NCBI GenBank assembly: GCA_943704525.1
Contig: CALSCQ010003151.1
Span: 1 to 27,732 of the forward strand
DNA from: Pigoraptor vietnamica
Taxonomy: Eukaryota > Opisthokonta > Filasterea
Length of the DNA: 27,732 nt
Reading direction: 5' to 3'
The translations under genes were made by a program, and so were the position numbers. Shown piece by piece: positions 1 to 8,570 of the stretch. Every line of letters starts with the position of its first letter. Positions within the stretch are counted from its first letter, which is position 1. The notes below the pieces were generated by a model, which did not search any database, was not told the DNA's origin, and was given only the letters and a program-made list of their open reading frames with translations.

Positions 1-393
1 GGGGGAGGGAGGTGTTGGTCCAACGTGCAGTGCAAGCCAGTTACTGACAGTCGAGTTATGCTCGGGTGTTGTCCCCTCTCTCCGCCTCTCTTCGCTTGTC
101 GCTTGTAGGGAAGCAGCAGCATGGGGCGCACGACAACCTCAGAGTGTCGGCATTGGTTATTGTTGTCCAACAACATGCACTGACGTTGATTGGTTTCTAT
201 TTTTATCCTTTGTCCAACCGAGAAGAATTAACAGACGCACCGCACGCCGCACACGCCGCACACGCACGCACGCACGCACGAAACGCACCACCCTGCCGCC
301 CTTTTGCCAGCCCGCGCACTTCAGCAACGGGCTTCGTCAAAGCGCGACACGCGCATCTCTCTCGCTCCACCAATTGTCAGCAAGCGCAATCTC
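1..393. other. 3' flank of the kinase gene, no gene seen
   Basis: This stretch lies downstream of the kinase stop codon (TAG at 396-394 on the minus strand). I see no supportable gene. It contains a short CGCA/CACG simple repeat at about 238-283. The overlapping open frames are low-complexity and show no recognisable domain. The 3' UTR of the kinase gene probably occupies part of it; no clear AATAAA signal was recognised. Confidence 0.6.
238..283. repeat. CGCA/CACG simple repeat
   Basis: A run of CGCACG and CACG units, ending in five near-perfect CGCA tetramers, lies in the 3' flank of the kinase gene. It is an ordinary microsatellite of alternating purine and pyrimidine. Confidence 0.8.
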
Positions 394-1853
394 CTAGTCT
401 TTCGTCGTCCCCGGTTGTTGCTGTCGTGCGAGCGCTGCCTCCCGCAGAATGCCCTCAATGTCCTTCCTGTGCACGGGCTTGCTCATCACGCGCTGCATCC
501 CTATTCGCTGGTAGTGGGACACCTCGTCCGCGGTCACGTCGCCCGTTACGCCGATAATGGGCGTGTTACGGTTGGGTCCGTCCGACGCGCGTATCCCTAT
601 CGTTGCGTCGATGCCGTCCACAAAAGGCATGCGAATGTCCATCCATATAAAGTCAAACTGCCTCTGGTTCGCGAGCTCGATGGCCTGGCGCCCGTTTTCG
701 GCCTCCACAATGACCATCTTACTCGAGAGGCTCTCGATGTAGCGACGCAGAACGACGCGGTTGATACGCCCGTCGTCACACACCATGTGGCGCGAGGGGT
801 AGTCCTGCAGAGCAAGGAAGGGGATACGTTATTCCCGGTGTTCGTTACTCAATGCTCTCCGTAATGCACGAGATGACACGCAGTGTTGCTCAAGCATGCG
901 CACGAGTTCTCGTGGAACAGGCACACACACGTGCACGCGCAGCGGAAAAACGATGGCTATCGCCGTCTCAACCATCGCTACTAACATCACACCGCACTTG
1001 ATTCAGTTACATCACTCACAATGGGTTCCTTCTCGGCGTCGTCCGCAGCCTGCGTCTTCTTCGCAGAAGCCGCCGGTTTCGACGTCGAGGGGGCGGCCTG
1101 CGCTTCAGCTGTCGGTTTTGCGCTCGTCTCTGCACGTGAGGGAGGCTCCTGCGAAATGCACACGCACAGCAGAGTGAGGAAGAGACACAACACGAGCCAC
1201 ATGGACACTGGCCGCCTCAGTCCGCTTGCAACGGCTAAGAAATCAACTGAGAAGGGGACTTTTCCGGGCAGAGACAAGCACCTTAAACAGAGACATAGAC
1301 AACAAGAGCCACACTCACCGTCGTGTGAATTTCAACGAGCTCGATGGCCTCGGGGCCCATCTCAGACACGACACTCTCGCGTCGCTGCAAGTAAACATCC
1401 AGGGTGAGAAGGATTTCGGTGATAAACACACGGATTCCCCACACGCAGAGGACGACGACATGACGCATACGAACGCTGGGTTTCAAGGGGCGCACCTCCA
1501 CGACAACCTCGTTCAGCCCGCTCTCTTCCGGCGCTTCCTCTTCTTCCTCGTTCATCTCGAGCGTCGTCGGCAGCTGCGGCAAGTCCGTGTCCGTCGACGT
1601 GCTTCTACGTAGGCGCGGACTACCGAGCGGATTGTCGCTCACGCTGACGTCGTCCATCGTTTTAGCCACGTACGGCACTTCAAACCAGAACGTGCTCCCC
1701 GTTTCACCGTCGCTCTCGAACCCTATTCGCCCGTGCATGGCGTCCACCAGCATCGAGCAGAGATAGAGGCCGAGCCCTGCGCCTTGGTGTCGTCCCGAGT
1801 TGAGGTGCATGAAGGGGCTGAAAACGAGCGCCTGCTTCTCGAGTGGAATGCCT

Positions 1854-1891
<38 letters not shown>

Positions 1892-3987
1892 GTTACGTCG
1901 GGAAGAACGCGTCAGCACATGTGACCTAAAAACAAACATCACGACGCGTGAGCACATCGCAAATACCCACCGTACCCGGCGTCCTTCACCGTGAACCGCA
2001 GCCACGTGCCGCTCAGAGCCTCCGCGCGCGTGGGTACGGACGACCCCGGCGCAATGTTCGGCCCCGTCGACGCACCCGTCGCGAGCATGGGCTTCACCTG
2101 GATAACACCCGCGTCCGAGTACTTGATTGCGTTCGTGATGAGGTTGAGGAGCACCTGCTTAATGCGCACAGGGTCGCACTCGGCGACGATGGGCAGCGGC
2201 GGCGTTACAATGTCGAGCTTCAGCTGCTGCTTTTCGCTCAGCTTCGGCTGGACAATCGCGAGGACGTCCGACATGAGCTTGTCGATGATGACGTTCTCGG
2301 GGCGAATGATGAGACGGCCCTCTTCGAGCGCGCGAATGTCCTGCGTCGGCCGCACGCGGTTGAGTCGTGGTGTGTGGGTTGTGTGTTTTGTGTGTGTGTG
2401 TGTCCTGTCTGTGTGTGTGTGTGTGTCGTGTCTGTGTGTGTGTGTGTGTGTATAAGAGTGGCGAGGGGGACGCAGGAGACCCTCTAGGTAGACATAACGG
2501 GCATGACGAGGTCAATTCCTCACCAGCACGTCGTTGACAATGTGCTCAAGAAGGCCGCACATTTGCGTCGTGTCGAGAAGGTCCGAAAGCACCACGCGCA
2601 TGTCGTCCTTGCTCGGGCTTGGCGACCGCAGCGCGCCCTTCGTTTTGAGCGTCGCGTGCTCCACGAGGCCGATAACGCCCTGGAGGGGGTTTCTGCAAGA
2701 GAAGAAACGAACTTGAGCCTCTTCGTGTGGATGCACGCTCACACGCATGCATGCACAGCACAACATACACCCGCGCACACGCGCGCACAAAGGAAACAAG
2801 AGCACCCTGCCCGACACTAACCGAATTTCGTGGTTGACGTACGAGATCATCGTGTTCAGCTTCCGCCGGCGCGTTTCCACCAGCTCCGTCTGCTTCCGCG
2901 CGACGACAATTTGGTGGATTCCAAACAGCGCGACCAAAAGGAGGAAGAAGATCCCGAGCGCCGTCACCGCCGCGTAGATGGCAGGGTTGTTCGACGTATT
3001 GAGATCGTTGAGGCGCGAAGTCGGGATCGCCACAAACGTCCACTGGCGGTCGGCAACGGGCACCGTCGCCATGTACCGCTGTCCAAAGGCGGCCGGCACC
3101 GATTCCGAAGAGTTGAAGCGCCCGAACGACGCGGCCCCGTAGAGCATCCGCCCTGTTTCGTCAAAGACAAACACGTACAGCTTGTCATCGTTGCTCCGCA
3201 GCGCGCTCTCGATAATGAGCGTGAGCTTTGCCGAAGCCACGAGAAGACCTAACGCCTGCGATCGACGTTCCGGCACGGTCGACGGCACGGTGCCCCCCCG
3301 GTACACGGGATAGTAGATAAGGATCCCCTGCTGACGCGGGTCTGACGGCATGTTGACGTTACTGAGGACCTTGGGACCACCGATATCAATCGCAAGCGTA
3401 ACGTTCCCGAAGAGCGCCGGAAGCGACGCAATATCGAAGCCGATGGACCCTCGGCTTATGCTCGGCCAGCCGTACAGAATGGGAAAGTAATCGCTGCGGC
3501 CGTGCGCAGGGACGATGGTGACATTTGGCGACGTCGCGCCGAGCTGGGTCACCGTGAAACTCTTGAAGAGTCCGAGCGTGTCGTTCGGCGCATTGACGCG
3601 GCGAATGTGCTGCTCAAACTCGGTCTTGTCCGCGTCGGTCACGTACGGCAGCCAAGCCATCGACACGATCGCATCCACCTTCGCGACCAGGTTCACCGAC
3701 GTCATAAAGTCCGACGACGTCATGTTGTGGCCGAGAAGAACGTTGCCGATGCGGAGATTTTGCACGGCGCGGTCCGTCCTCGAGAGCTGGTCCTGCACGC
3801 TCGAGTACGTGCGCAGGCTCTCCTCGCGAAAGGCCGTCTCGAGATCGTTCTGCTCTCCATGGTCGGCGGCGCGATAGACTATGATGGGGAGGATCACATT
3901 CACCGTCGCAATCCCAACGACGACGAGCACGCTCCACCACGTAATGTAAGGGCGAATATGGGCCCACAGGGACCCCTTCGGGCCCAT
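394..3987 (-). CDS. Hybrid sensor histidine kinase with CHASE domain (6 exons)
   Basis: Exons on the minus strand: 3987-2822, 2692-2524, 2340-1971, 1851-1319, 1148-1020, 804-394 (2778 bases, 925 aa; junction phases 2,0,1,0,0 all keep frame). It is a membrane receptor kinase that should pass phosphate from a His to an Asp. Domains seen: membrane segment about 17-38; extracellular CHASE domain about 70-260 with the typical AWLPYV...FEQHIRR block; second membrane segment 336-362; dimerisation H-box HEIRNPL with His386; ATPase N-box about 507-520 (Asn511/515), G1 box DAGYG 565-569 and G2 box GAGLGL 592-597; an acidic linker; a receiver-like piece about 696-746 lacking the acidic pocket; a Ser/Ala/Lys-rich linker 747-789; and an intact receiver about 795-912 with Asp799/Asp800, phospho-acceptor Asp845, Thr876 and Lys898. 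CHASE domains bind small extracellular ligands, such as cytokinins in plants; the ligand here is unknown. The start is the Met just before the first membrane segment. Family assignment is secure; exact splice sites are inferred. Confidence 0.94.
1852..1970 (-). other. Kinase intron 3 ending in a CA microsatellite
   Basis: Donor GTGGGT interrupts the G1 box (DAGY-G), and acceptor CCAG leads into GIPLEKQALVF. The sense strand runs straight from an uninterrupted CA repeat of about 18 units into the acceptor, in the place where a pyrimidine tract normally lies. Confidence 0.88.
1855..1890. repeat. (GT)18 microsatellite at a splice acceptor
   Basis: About 18 uninterrupted GT units on the plus strand (CA on the kinase sense strand), immediately next to the 3' splice site of kinase intron 3. 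Confidence 0.95.
2341..2523 (-). other. Kinase intron 2 with CA-rich tract
   Basis: Donor GTGAGG follows the codons for NDVL, and acceptor GACGCAG precedes the codons for DIRALEEG, restoring the usual NDVLD motif of histidine kinases. On the sense strand most of the second half is interrupted (CA)n (plus-strand TG tract 2370-2452). Confidence 0.88.
2370..2452. repeat. Interrupted (TG)n tract inside kinase intron 2
   Basis: Several TG runs separated by short breaks such as CCTGTC and TCGTGTC, wholly within intron 2 of the kinase gene. Confidence 0.93.
2693..2821 (-). other. Kinase intron 1, splits the H-box
   Basis: Donor GTTAGT follows CAC GAA ATT CG, and acceptor TTGCAG precedes A AAC CCC. 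Splicing joins HEI-R-NPL exactly. The intron is 129 bases, a multiple of three, and has no in-frame stop, so retention would add 43 residues between HEI and RNPL without ending the protein. Confidence 0.9.
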
Positions 3988-4170
3988 TTTCTTAGTGTCG
4001 GCGATATGGGACGCCGCGACCCTTTGATTGCGAATCCGGCGTGCGCGATCTCAGTTTGACATCGGTCCTCAGTCGCCCTCGGAGGCACGTCCTCACGGAC
4101 AGCAGCATACAGCGGCACTGACGCTGTTAGGCGCGCTCGTCGCTCTGCTTGTCGCAGTGTGGCGATTTTT

Positions 4171-4494
4171 TCAGTCGGTCGCAGTGTGTGCGCGGCCACG
4201 CCACGCGTCGACGAGGGGAGGGCGCAAAATTTTCCCATTTTTTTCAAATGGGTGTGGGGAATCGAACCGCATCCAGGGCGCGGAGTTTGCCAAAGTGTGA
4301 TTTTCTCCGATGGTTTCCGTCCAGTTGCCATTCACCAAAACCGCACGCAGGGTGTCGCCCACTGTCCGGACGCCGACGGGGCTAAACCGGAGATTCCCCA
4401 CAATAGCGATCACCCAATTGCGGAAAAAGTGCCCAATGCCGTGAAGTGGGTGTCCGCCACCAATGTTCGTTTCGTGTGGCTCCGCAGTCGTCAC
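4171..4494 (-). CDS. Possible orphan exon, function unknown
   Basis: A minus-strand frame of about 107 codons, extending upstream to a stop near 4550, reads like a natural protein (balanced composition, segments such as HFFRNWVIAIVG and TLRAVLVNGNW). I recognise no family. It opens with no ATG at a sensible place, so it would have to be an internal or 3' exon. The opposite strand also has an open frame (4159-4575) of similar length, and third positions are only moderately GC-rich compared with the secure genes. It could be non-coding or an old pseudogene. Confidence 0.18.
   Translation of the reverse strand: MTTAEPHETNIGGGHPLHGIGHFFRNWVIAIVGNLRFSPVGVRTVGDTLRAVLVNGNWTETIGENHTLANSAPWMRFDSPHPFEKNGKILRPPLVDAWRGRAHTATD
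4234..4252. repeat. Small perfect inverted repeat
   Basis: CCCATTT (4234-4240) and AAATGGG (4246-4252) are perfect inverted arms around a 5-base loop, flanked by an AAAATTTT palindrome at about 4227-4233. This is a hairpin-capable site of unknown role upstream of the kinase gene. Confidence 0.6.
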
Positions 4495-4703
4495 AATAGT
4501 AGGGTCCTCCGCGTCTTCTGCGCATCGCGTAGGCAGTGTCTATATTGTCAGGCTGGGGGTTCCCTGCTGGTGTAGGTCGCGCGCTGCCGGTCTCCGACCC
4601 TTTCGCTCCTCGGCACTTCGACGTGCAATCAGCAATCCGGCGACCAAAACCGGACGACCGCCTTTTCGTCTGATTCGAACGTGCCTCCGTATTCCCACCG
4701 CCG

Positions 4704-4898
4704 TCACTTCAAGAGGAAAACGACGCGGACGCGAGACTGCGTCGCCGGCAGCGGAGAACAGTGGCGCGGGGAGTGGGGACTGGGACGGACGGCGTGTTTG
4801 CGGTGCGACAAGCGGGCCGAATTCCGACCGGCATTCGTCGGCGCGGAGACTAGTTTGCCGGCGACGAGCACGCATACGGCGAGCCCGCGGGCACACAT
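4704..4898 (-). CDS. Possible short secreted peptide or signal-peptide exon
   Basis: An ATG at 4898-4896 opens a 64-codon frame whose first 19 residues (MCARGLAVCVLVAGKLVSA) look like a signal peptide. The remainder is Arg/Ser/Pro-rich and unrecognised. It lies upstream of the open frame at 4171-4494 on the same strand and could be its first exon, but I found no convincing donor-acceptor pair joining them. It may be chance. Confidence 0.15.
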   Translation of the reverse strand: MCARGLAVCVLVAGKLVSAPTNAGRNSARLSHRKHAVRPSPHSPRHCSPLPATQSRVRVVFLLK

Positions 4899-5486
4899 GA
4901 TTTGACCCCTCAGCGCGAGTTTCGCAGCGCTTGCAGCGAGCACGACTTCGACCCGACCGCCCAGCGTAATAGGCTGCGGGGTGCCATGCAGCGGTGGTTC
5001 GCTGCGACCATGTCGGTTGGGTTTGGCCGCCGCTGCGCAGGGACGTGCGTGTGGTGCCGGCAACTGAATGCGCTGAGCCCCATGCCGTGGGAAAGATGAC
5101 CAGAAGGTCGGGAAAGATTCTTGGGACGCTTCGAACGAGGGGAATATACTGCTGAAGGCACGGAAAAGAGAATTCCACGCAGCGGTGTGTGAATGTTGGC
5201 ATATTTTAGTCACGACACACCAGCTGTGTCGGATGGCGTTCACCACGCGTACGTTTCAGTTCGGTTATCTGTGAGTCGCTGACAATCTGCAATCGTCCAT
5301 AGCGGTTGTGTAGTGTGGGCGGGTGCGTGCCGCCCTGTTTCAGTTTCTGCAACACTTACTCACACCAATTATTAGCCGAAGAAGAAGGGCAACGACGAGA
5401 AACTTTGTGTGCGTGTCGGGAGGAGGGAATGGGATTGCGGCCGGGTGTCAGTCTTCAGTGTCAATGTTTGCCGTTTCTCCCGTCGG

Positions 5487-5611
5487 TAGTGTGTGTCTGT
5501 GTGTGTGTGCGTGCGTGCGCGTGTGTGTATGTGTGTGTGTGTGTGTGTGCGTGTGCGTGTGTGTGTGCGCGTGTGTGTGCGTGTGTGTGTGCGTGTGTGT
5601 ACCTATCTGTC
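5487..5611. repeat. Long GT/GC alternating tract
   Basis: About 125 bases of almost unbroken alternating purine-pyrimidine (GTGT with GTGC interruptions), about 100 bases past the membrane-protein stop codon on that gene's 3' side. Such tracts can adopt Z-DNA. Open frames across it are artefacts of low complexity. Confidence 0.92.
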
Positions 5612-5706
5612 CAACTGCAGCTTACATGTAATGCAGATATGCTCAGTCGAGTGTGTCGTTTAATGCTCCGATCTGGCACTAACGGCGGCAGCACGGCCGG
5701 TCCGTC

Positions 5707-6612
5707 TCACTCTGGCGTGTGCTCCGACAACAGGGGCTCTTCAACGGACGAAGTCACCGCACGCGAAACTGCAGCCCCCTGGCGACGCGTGAAGAAGACG
5801 ACGGCGATCGCAGCGACGAGAAGGGCTCCGCCCACCGACACGCCAATGATAATTGAGAGCCGTCCGTCGTGATCGCCAGAGCCATTACTGACGTACGTGA
5901 CGACGGGCGTGTCGCCGGGCTTTGAGGGGTCCACGACGGCCTTGGAGGCGCAGTTGCACTCGGCGCTCGCCGCCAGTCGCAGCGACGGGGAACAATACTT
6001 GTTGTCCACCACCACGTCACCGCCGACGTCGTAACACGACACGTGCCGCGTGGACGCACACACGCCGTCGCCCATTGCCACGCACGGGCCCCACACTCCT
6101 GCCCGCCATTCCGTGCACGTAGTTTCGTGCGAGTACGTAGTATCGACAGTGAGTTTTGGACCCGCAACATGCACTTGGCTTGTGTAGGCCCCAACCTCGA
6201 GAGTAATGGGCTGCCCCGGGGTCCCCACGAGAGGGGGCGTGATGTAGCACTGGGCCGTAGGATGCGACGTGTAGACAATGCCGCCCGTCACGCGGACGAC
6301 CGACATCACCCCGTTAAAATCTGCCGGCGTCGGCGCGTTTCTGTAGAGGAGCGCCGCTAAGACCGGCGTCTGGTTCGCCGCACACGTCGCCGTCAGAACC
6401 GTCTTGTAAACGGGACTATTATAGGGGAGCCCGTCGTGGAATGCCACCATGTACAGCGGGGACTTCGGACTCACTGCGCCGGGGTCCGTGCAGACAGGGA
6501 GGGGCCAGTCGTCCCCGGGAAATGCAGACGCCGTGTGGAACAGCGCCGCAGTGGCAATGGACAGCACGCAATGGGAGAACGACCGCGCGCGCAACGAAGG
6601 GGATGTCGCCAT
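5707..6612 (-). CDS. Type I membrane protein with thrombospondin-like cysteine module
   Basis: A single uninterrupted frame of 301 codons plus TGA. The upstream in-frame Met codons are ignored because ATG at 6612 puts a clean signal peptide at the N-terminus (about 1-30, ending HTASA). Then follow an ectodomain of about 220 residues with possible N-glycosylation sites at NQT80 and NGS243; a Cys/Trp module at about 166-221 resembling a thrombospondin type 1 repeat (C166, W169, W174, C177, R189, C193, C207, C219, C221); one membrane helix at 252-274; and a short cytoplasmic tail ending EEPLLSEHTPE, with an acidic dileucine-like sorting motif. Residues 31-160 match no family I recognise. The role is probably at the cell surface or in the endomembrane system (inference). 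High GC at third positions, the signal peptide and the paired cysteines make it a likely real gene; an additional untranslated 5' exon cannot be excluded. Confidence 0.75.
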   Translation of the reverse strand: MATSPSLRARSFSHCVLSIATAALFHTASAFPGDDWPLPVCTDPGAVSPKSPLYMVAFHDGLPYNSPVYKTVLTATCAANQTPVLAALLYRNAPTPADFNGVMSVVRVTGGIVYTSHPTAQCYITPPLVGTPGQPITLEVGAYTSQVHVAGPKLTVDTTYSHETTCTEWRAGVWGPCVAMGDGVCASTRHVSCYDVGGDVVVDNKYCSPSLRLAASAECNCASKAVVDPSKPGDTPVVTYVSNGSGDHDGRLSIIIGVSVGGALLVAAIAVVFFTRRQGAAVSRAVTSSVEEPLLSEHTPE

Positions 6613-6925
6613 CTTTGTCTTGGGACTGAAGCGGCCCCAGTACGATGTCGACCAAGCAGCGCTGTCGGTTTGCAGTTTGGGTTTAAGGATACAAAACAGC
6701 ACTCGCCGTGGTAGGTACACAACAAATCGGTGACGCATACGTGACGTCACTGTTACACGTTGACTGGGGCCGGAACAGTTTTCGTGGCCGGACACGCACG
6801 CGACACGGGCGTCCGTTGGAGAGAGGGGCGCTTGTCTGAGAACCGCCAGTCACGTGGCGTCCGATCCGTATTGAGTGCACACCTGCGCACGCACGGGGTC
6901 TGCCGGCTCGCCGGGAGCGCTGCGG

Positions 6926-7588
6926 ATGAAGACGGCCAACGGACCGCCGCCAGTGCAGACGCTGGGACTGGCTCGGCAACCGCCGTCCCACCCGGGCCGA
7001 CGCGGACTCCGTAGCGGTGCGCAACCACTCCGTCGTCGGTTCTCAAAGGTAGTGTTGGTGTCAGTGGGCCTTGCGCTAGTTGTGGCGAACACTGTCGCAG
7101 TGTCTGCAGTTGCTGTGCCCAACTTTTCAGTTCGGTGTCACTTCTCCAACACGTCTGGGCCGAAACGGCGACGCAGTGTTGCTCTCTCTGAGTATTCGTC
7201 AAGTTGTGCAATTTGCCGTGGATGCGTCACTTGCGAGCGTCGCACTCGACGTCCACCATGCGACATCCTGCCCGGTTTCCCTCCCGACATGAGGAAGAAA
7301 GCACGGCCAACGCCGCAGATGACACATTCGTGCTGTGTCGGCCAGTGTACAGCCATGGCGATCTTAACGACAGAGAACTGTGTGGAGATCGTGCACGAAG
7401 TGAGTGCCGGGCTGAGGAAAGATGGCAAGTCGGACCGGACGAGCGCCCATTTGGCCGCCGTCGGCTTTGTGCGTTACTGTGACGCGGCAGCCCATCAATG
7501 TTACTGTGATGCCACACCCGATCGAGCTCCCTTTGTTCCCCTTGGGCCTCGCAGACCACAGCCGCGCAAGAAACGTCGCTGTAAGTGA
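6926..7588 (+). CDS. Possible cysteine-rich membrane or secreted protein, uncertain
   Basis: An ATG-initiated frame of 220 codons ending in TGA. It has a basic N-terminal stretch, a hydrophobic segment about 46-68 (rich in V/A/L), then a Cys-rich region with a CAICRGCVTC cluster, and a basic tail ending PRKKRRCK. I recognise no family. Against it: minus-strand frames of similar size cover the same bases, third positions are less GC-biased than in the secure genes, and no introns or conserved motif help. It could equally be unannotated 5' flank of the divergent neighbours. Confidence 0.22.
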   Translation: MKTANGPPPVQTLGLARQPPSHPGRRGLRSGAQPLRRRFSKVVLVSVGLALVVANTVAVSAVAVPNFSVRCHFSNTSGPKRRRSVALSEYSSSCAICRGCVTCERRTRRPPCDILPGFPPDMRKKARPTPQMTHSCCVGQCTAMAILTTENCVEIVHEVSAGLRKDGKSDRTSAHLAAVGFVRYCDAAAHQCYCDATPDRAPFVPLGPRRPQPRKKRRCK

Positions 7589-8019
7589 GTGGGGGTGGCG
7601 CATTATACGCCATCGACAACAAAAAATGAACACGTGAAACTGACTTTTCTTGCCGTTTGGTCAGTTTGACTTGCACCGCCCATTGCGACACGTCTGCTTT
7701 TAAGAAATGCGCTGCAATGCAGAATAGGCATGTTTGTGCGTTTACACCGGCGCGGGTTCTATCGGTCGCCGGCCGCGGGCCTCACTGTCGACCTGCCGCG
7801 GGCTGACAATTCGTGGTCCGGCTGAGTGAGTGTGGGGCCGTGACTGTCGCCAAATGCCGGCTCACTTTGCACTGACATACAGCCCCATCTGCCACGCGAC
7901 AAGCCGGCGCCACATGGCTCGCTAAACCACGAGGGAGGGATGTGGCTGAGTGGCCGGCTGACTCTTCCAGTGGACGTCGTCCCTAACAACGGCCCTTGGT
8001 TACCGGCTCCACTATGGCT

Positions 8020-8240
8020 TATCTATTAGATGATACTCAGAAATTTATTATAAAACTTTACTACTTATCAGTTCAATATTACATCATTGAATGATGGTAT
8101 TAAGTCGTATTGGTGCGTTTCCATGGACCTGCACCAATTCAATATATAATTCTTCTGTATTACAAAAACTACTTCTTCAGAACACTGATATTCTCACTTT
8201 TTTTAGAAATATAGCGCATTCCACACACCCGTTTTTCAAA
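8020..8240. other. AT-rich island upstream of dynein
   Basis: About 220 bases that are conspicuously AT-rich inside an otherwise GC-rich window, with TTATTATAAAA-like runs. No open frame of note and no transposon ends were recognised. It contains a perfect 8-base inverted repeat (8109-8116 and 8131-8138). Confidence 0.8.
8109..8138. repeat. Perfect 8-base inverted repeat in the AT-rich island
   Basis: ATTGGTGC at 8109-8116 and GCACCAAT at 8131-8138 are exact reverse complements separated by 14 bases. The spacer itself contains the CCATGG palindrome. It could be a dyad protein-binding site; no function is shown. Confidence 0.7.
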
Positions 8241-8296
8241 GTGTTCCTCCAACACTCAACGACCGCCAAACCGCGCATCTCCGCACACACTGCGCA

Positions 8297-8328
<32 letters not shown>

Positions 8329-8338
8329 GCACACACAC
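8297..8338. repeat. (CA)n microsatellite
   Basis: About 14 uninterrupted AC units, followed by an interrupted ACGC/ACAC tail, roughly 300 bases before the dynein start codon. Confidence 0.93.
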
Positions 8339-8562
8339 CGCATGCACGCACACGTGCTCGCTCTGCAGCCTCCTCCACACAACGATAATTCTTCTGTCGA
8401 CTGAGAATCAGCGGCCCAAGGCAACCGGTCATTGCTCACCGCGCAGTCCGAGCTGATCGTATTAGCAGCCCCCTGCGGCATCGTTGCCATTCGGTCTCAA
8501 TCGCGCCGTCTCTCTATTTCGTGTGGGAGGACGGGCGTTGTAGTAGGAGGCATGGAAGTGAG

Positions 8563-8570
8563 GATATAAG
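8563..8570 (+). promoter_or_regulatory. Candidate TATA box of the dynein gene
   Basis: GATATAAG lies 62 bases before the dynein ATG. A transcription start about 30 bases downstream would leave a 5' leader of roughly 35 bases. Inferred from sequence and spacing only. Confidence 0.4.

Larger units (their letters stand above)
3988..5706. other. Region between kinase and membrane-protein genes, no convincing gene
   Basis: This stretch lies upstream of the kinase start and downstream of the membrane-protein stop; both genes are on the minus strand, so it should hold the kinase promoter. Two weak minus-strand frames (4171-4494 and 4704-4898), a small perfect inverted repeat at 4234-4252 and a long GT tract at about 5487-5611 are listed separately. 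The bases just before the kinase ATG read CTAAGAAA, a purine-rich start context. No TATA box was recognised with confidence. Confidence 0.5.

Noticed and set aside
987-1277. Hydrophobic minus-strand frame (VSMWLVLCLFLTLLCV) as an extra membrane segment of the kinase
   Set aside because: Entering that frame from the exon ending at 1319 breaks the reading frame. Using the acceptor TTTCGCAG at 1149-1155 keeps phase 0 and places the hydrophobic stretch in the intron.
4258-4268. tRNA B-box-like GGTTCGATTCC on the minus strand
   Set aside because: The flanking arms do not form a tRNA: the T stem has a C-C mismatch, the best acceptor pairing has two mismatches, position 8 is not T, and no proper A box or anticodon arm lies at the right distance.
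6613-6795. Upstream in-frame Met codons for the membrane-protein gene
   Set aside because: They would bury the signal peptide 61 residues into the protein. The ATG at 6612 gives a normal signal peptide.
8288-8456. Open frames across the CA microsatellite before dynein
   Set aside because: His/Thr repeats come from the simple repeat; there is no domain and no plausible start context.
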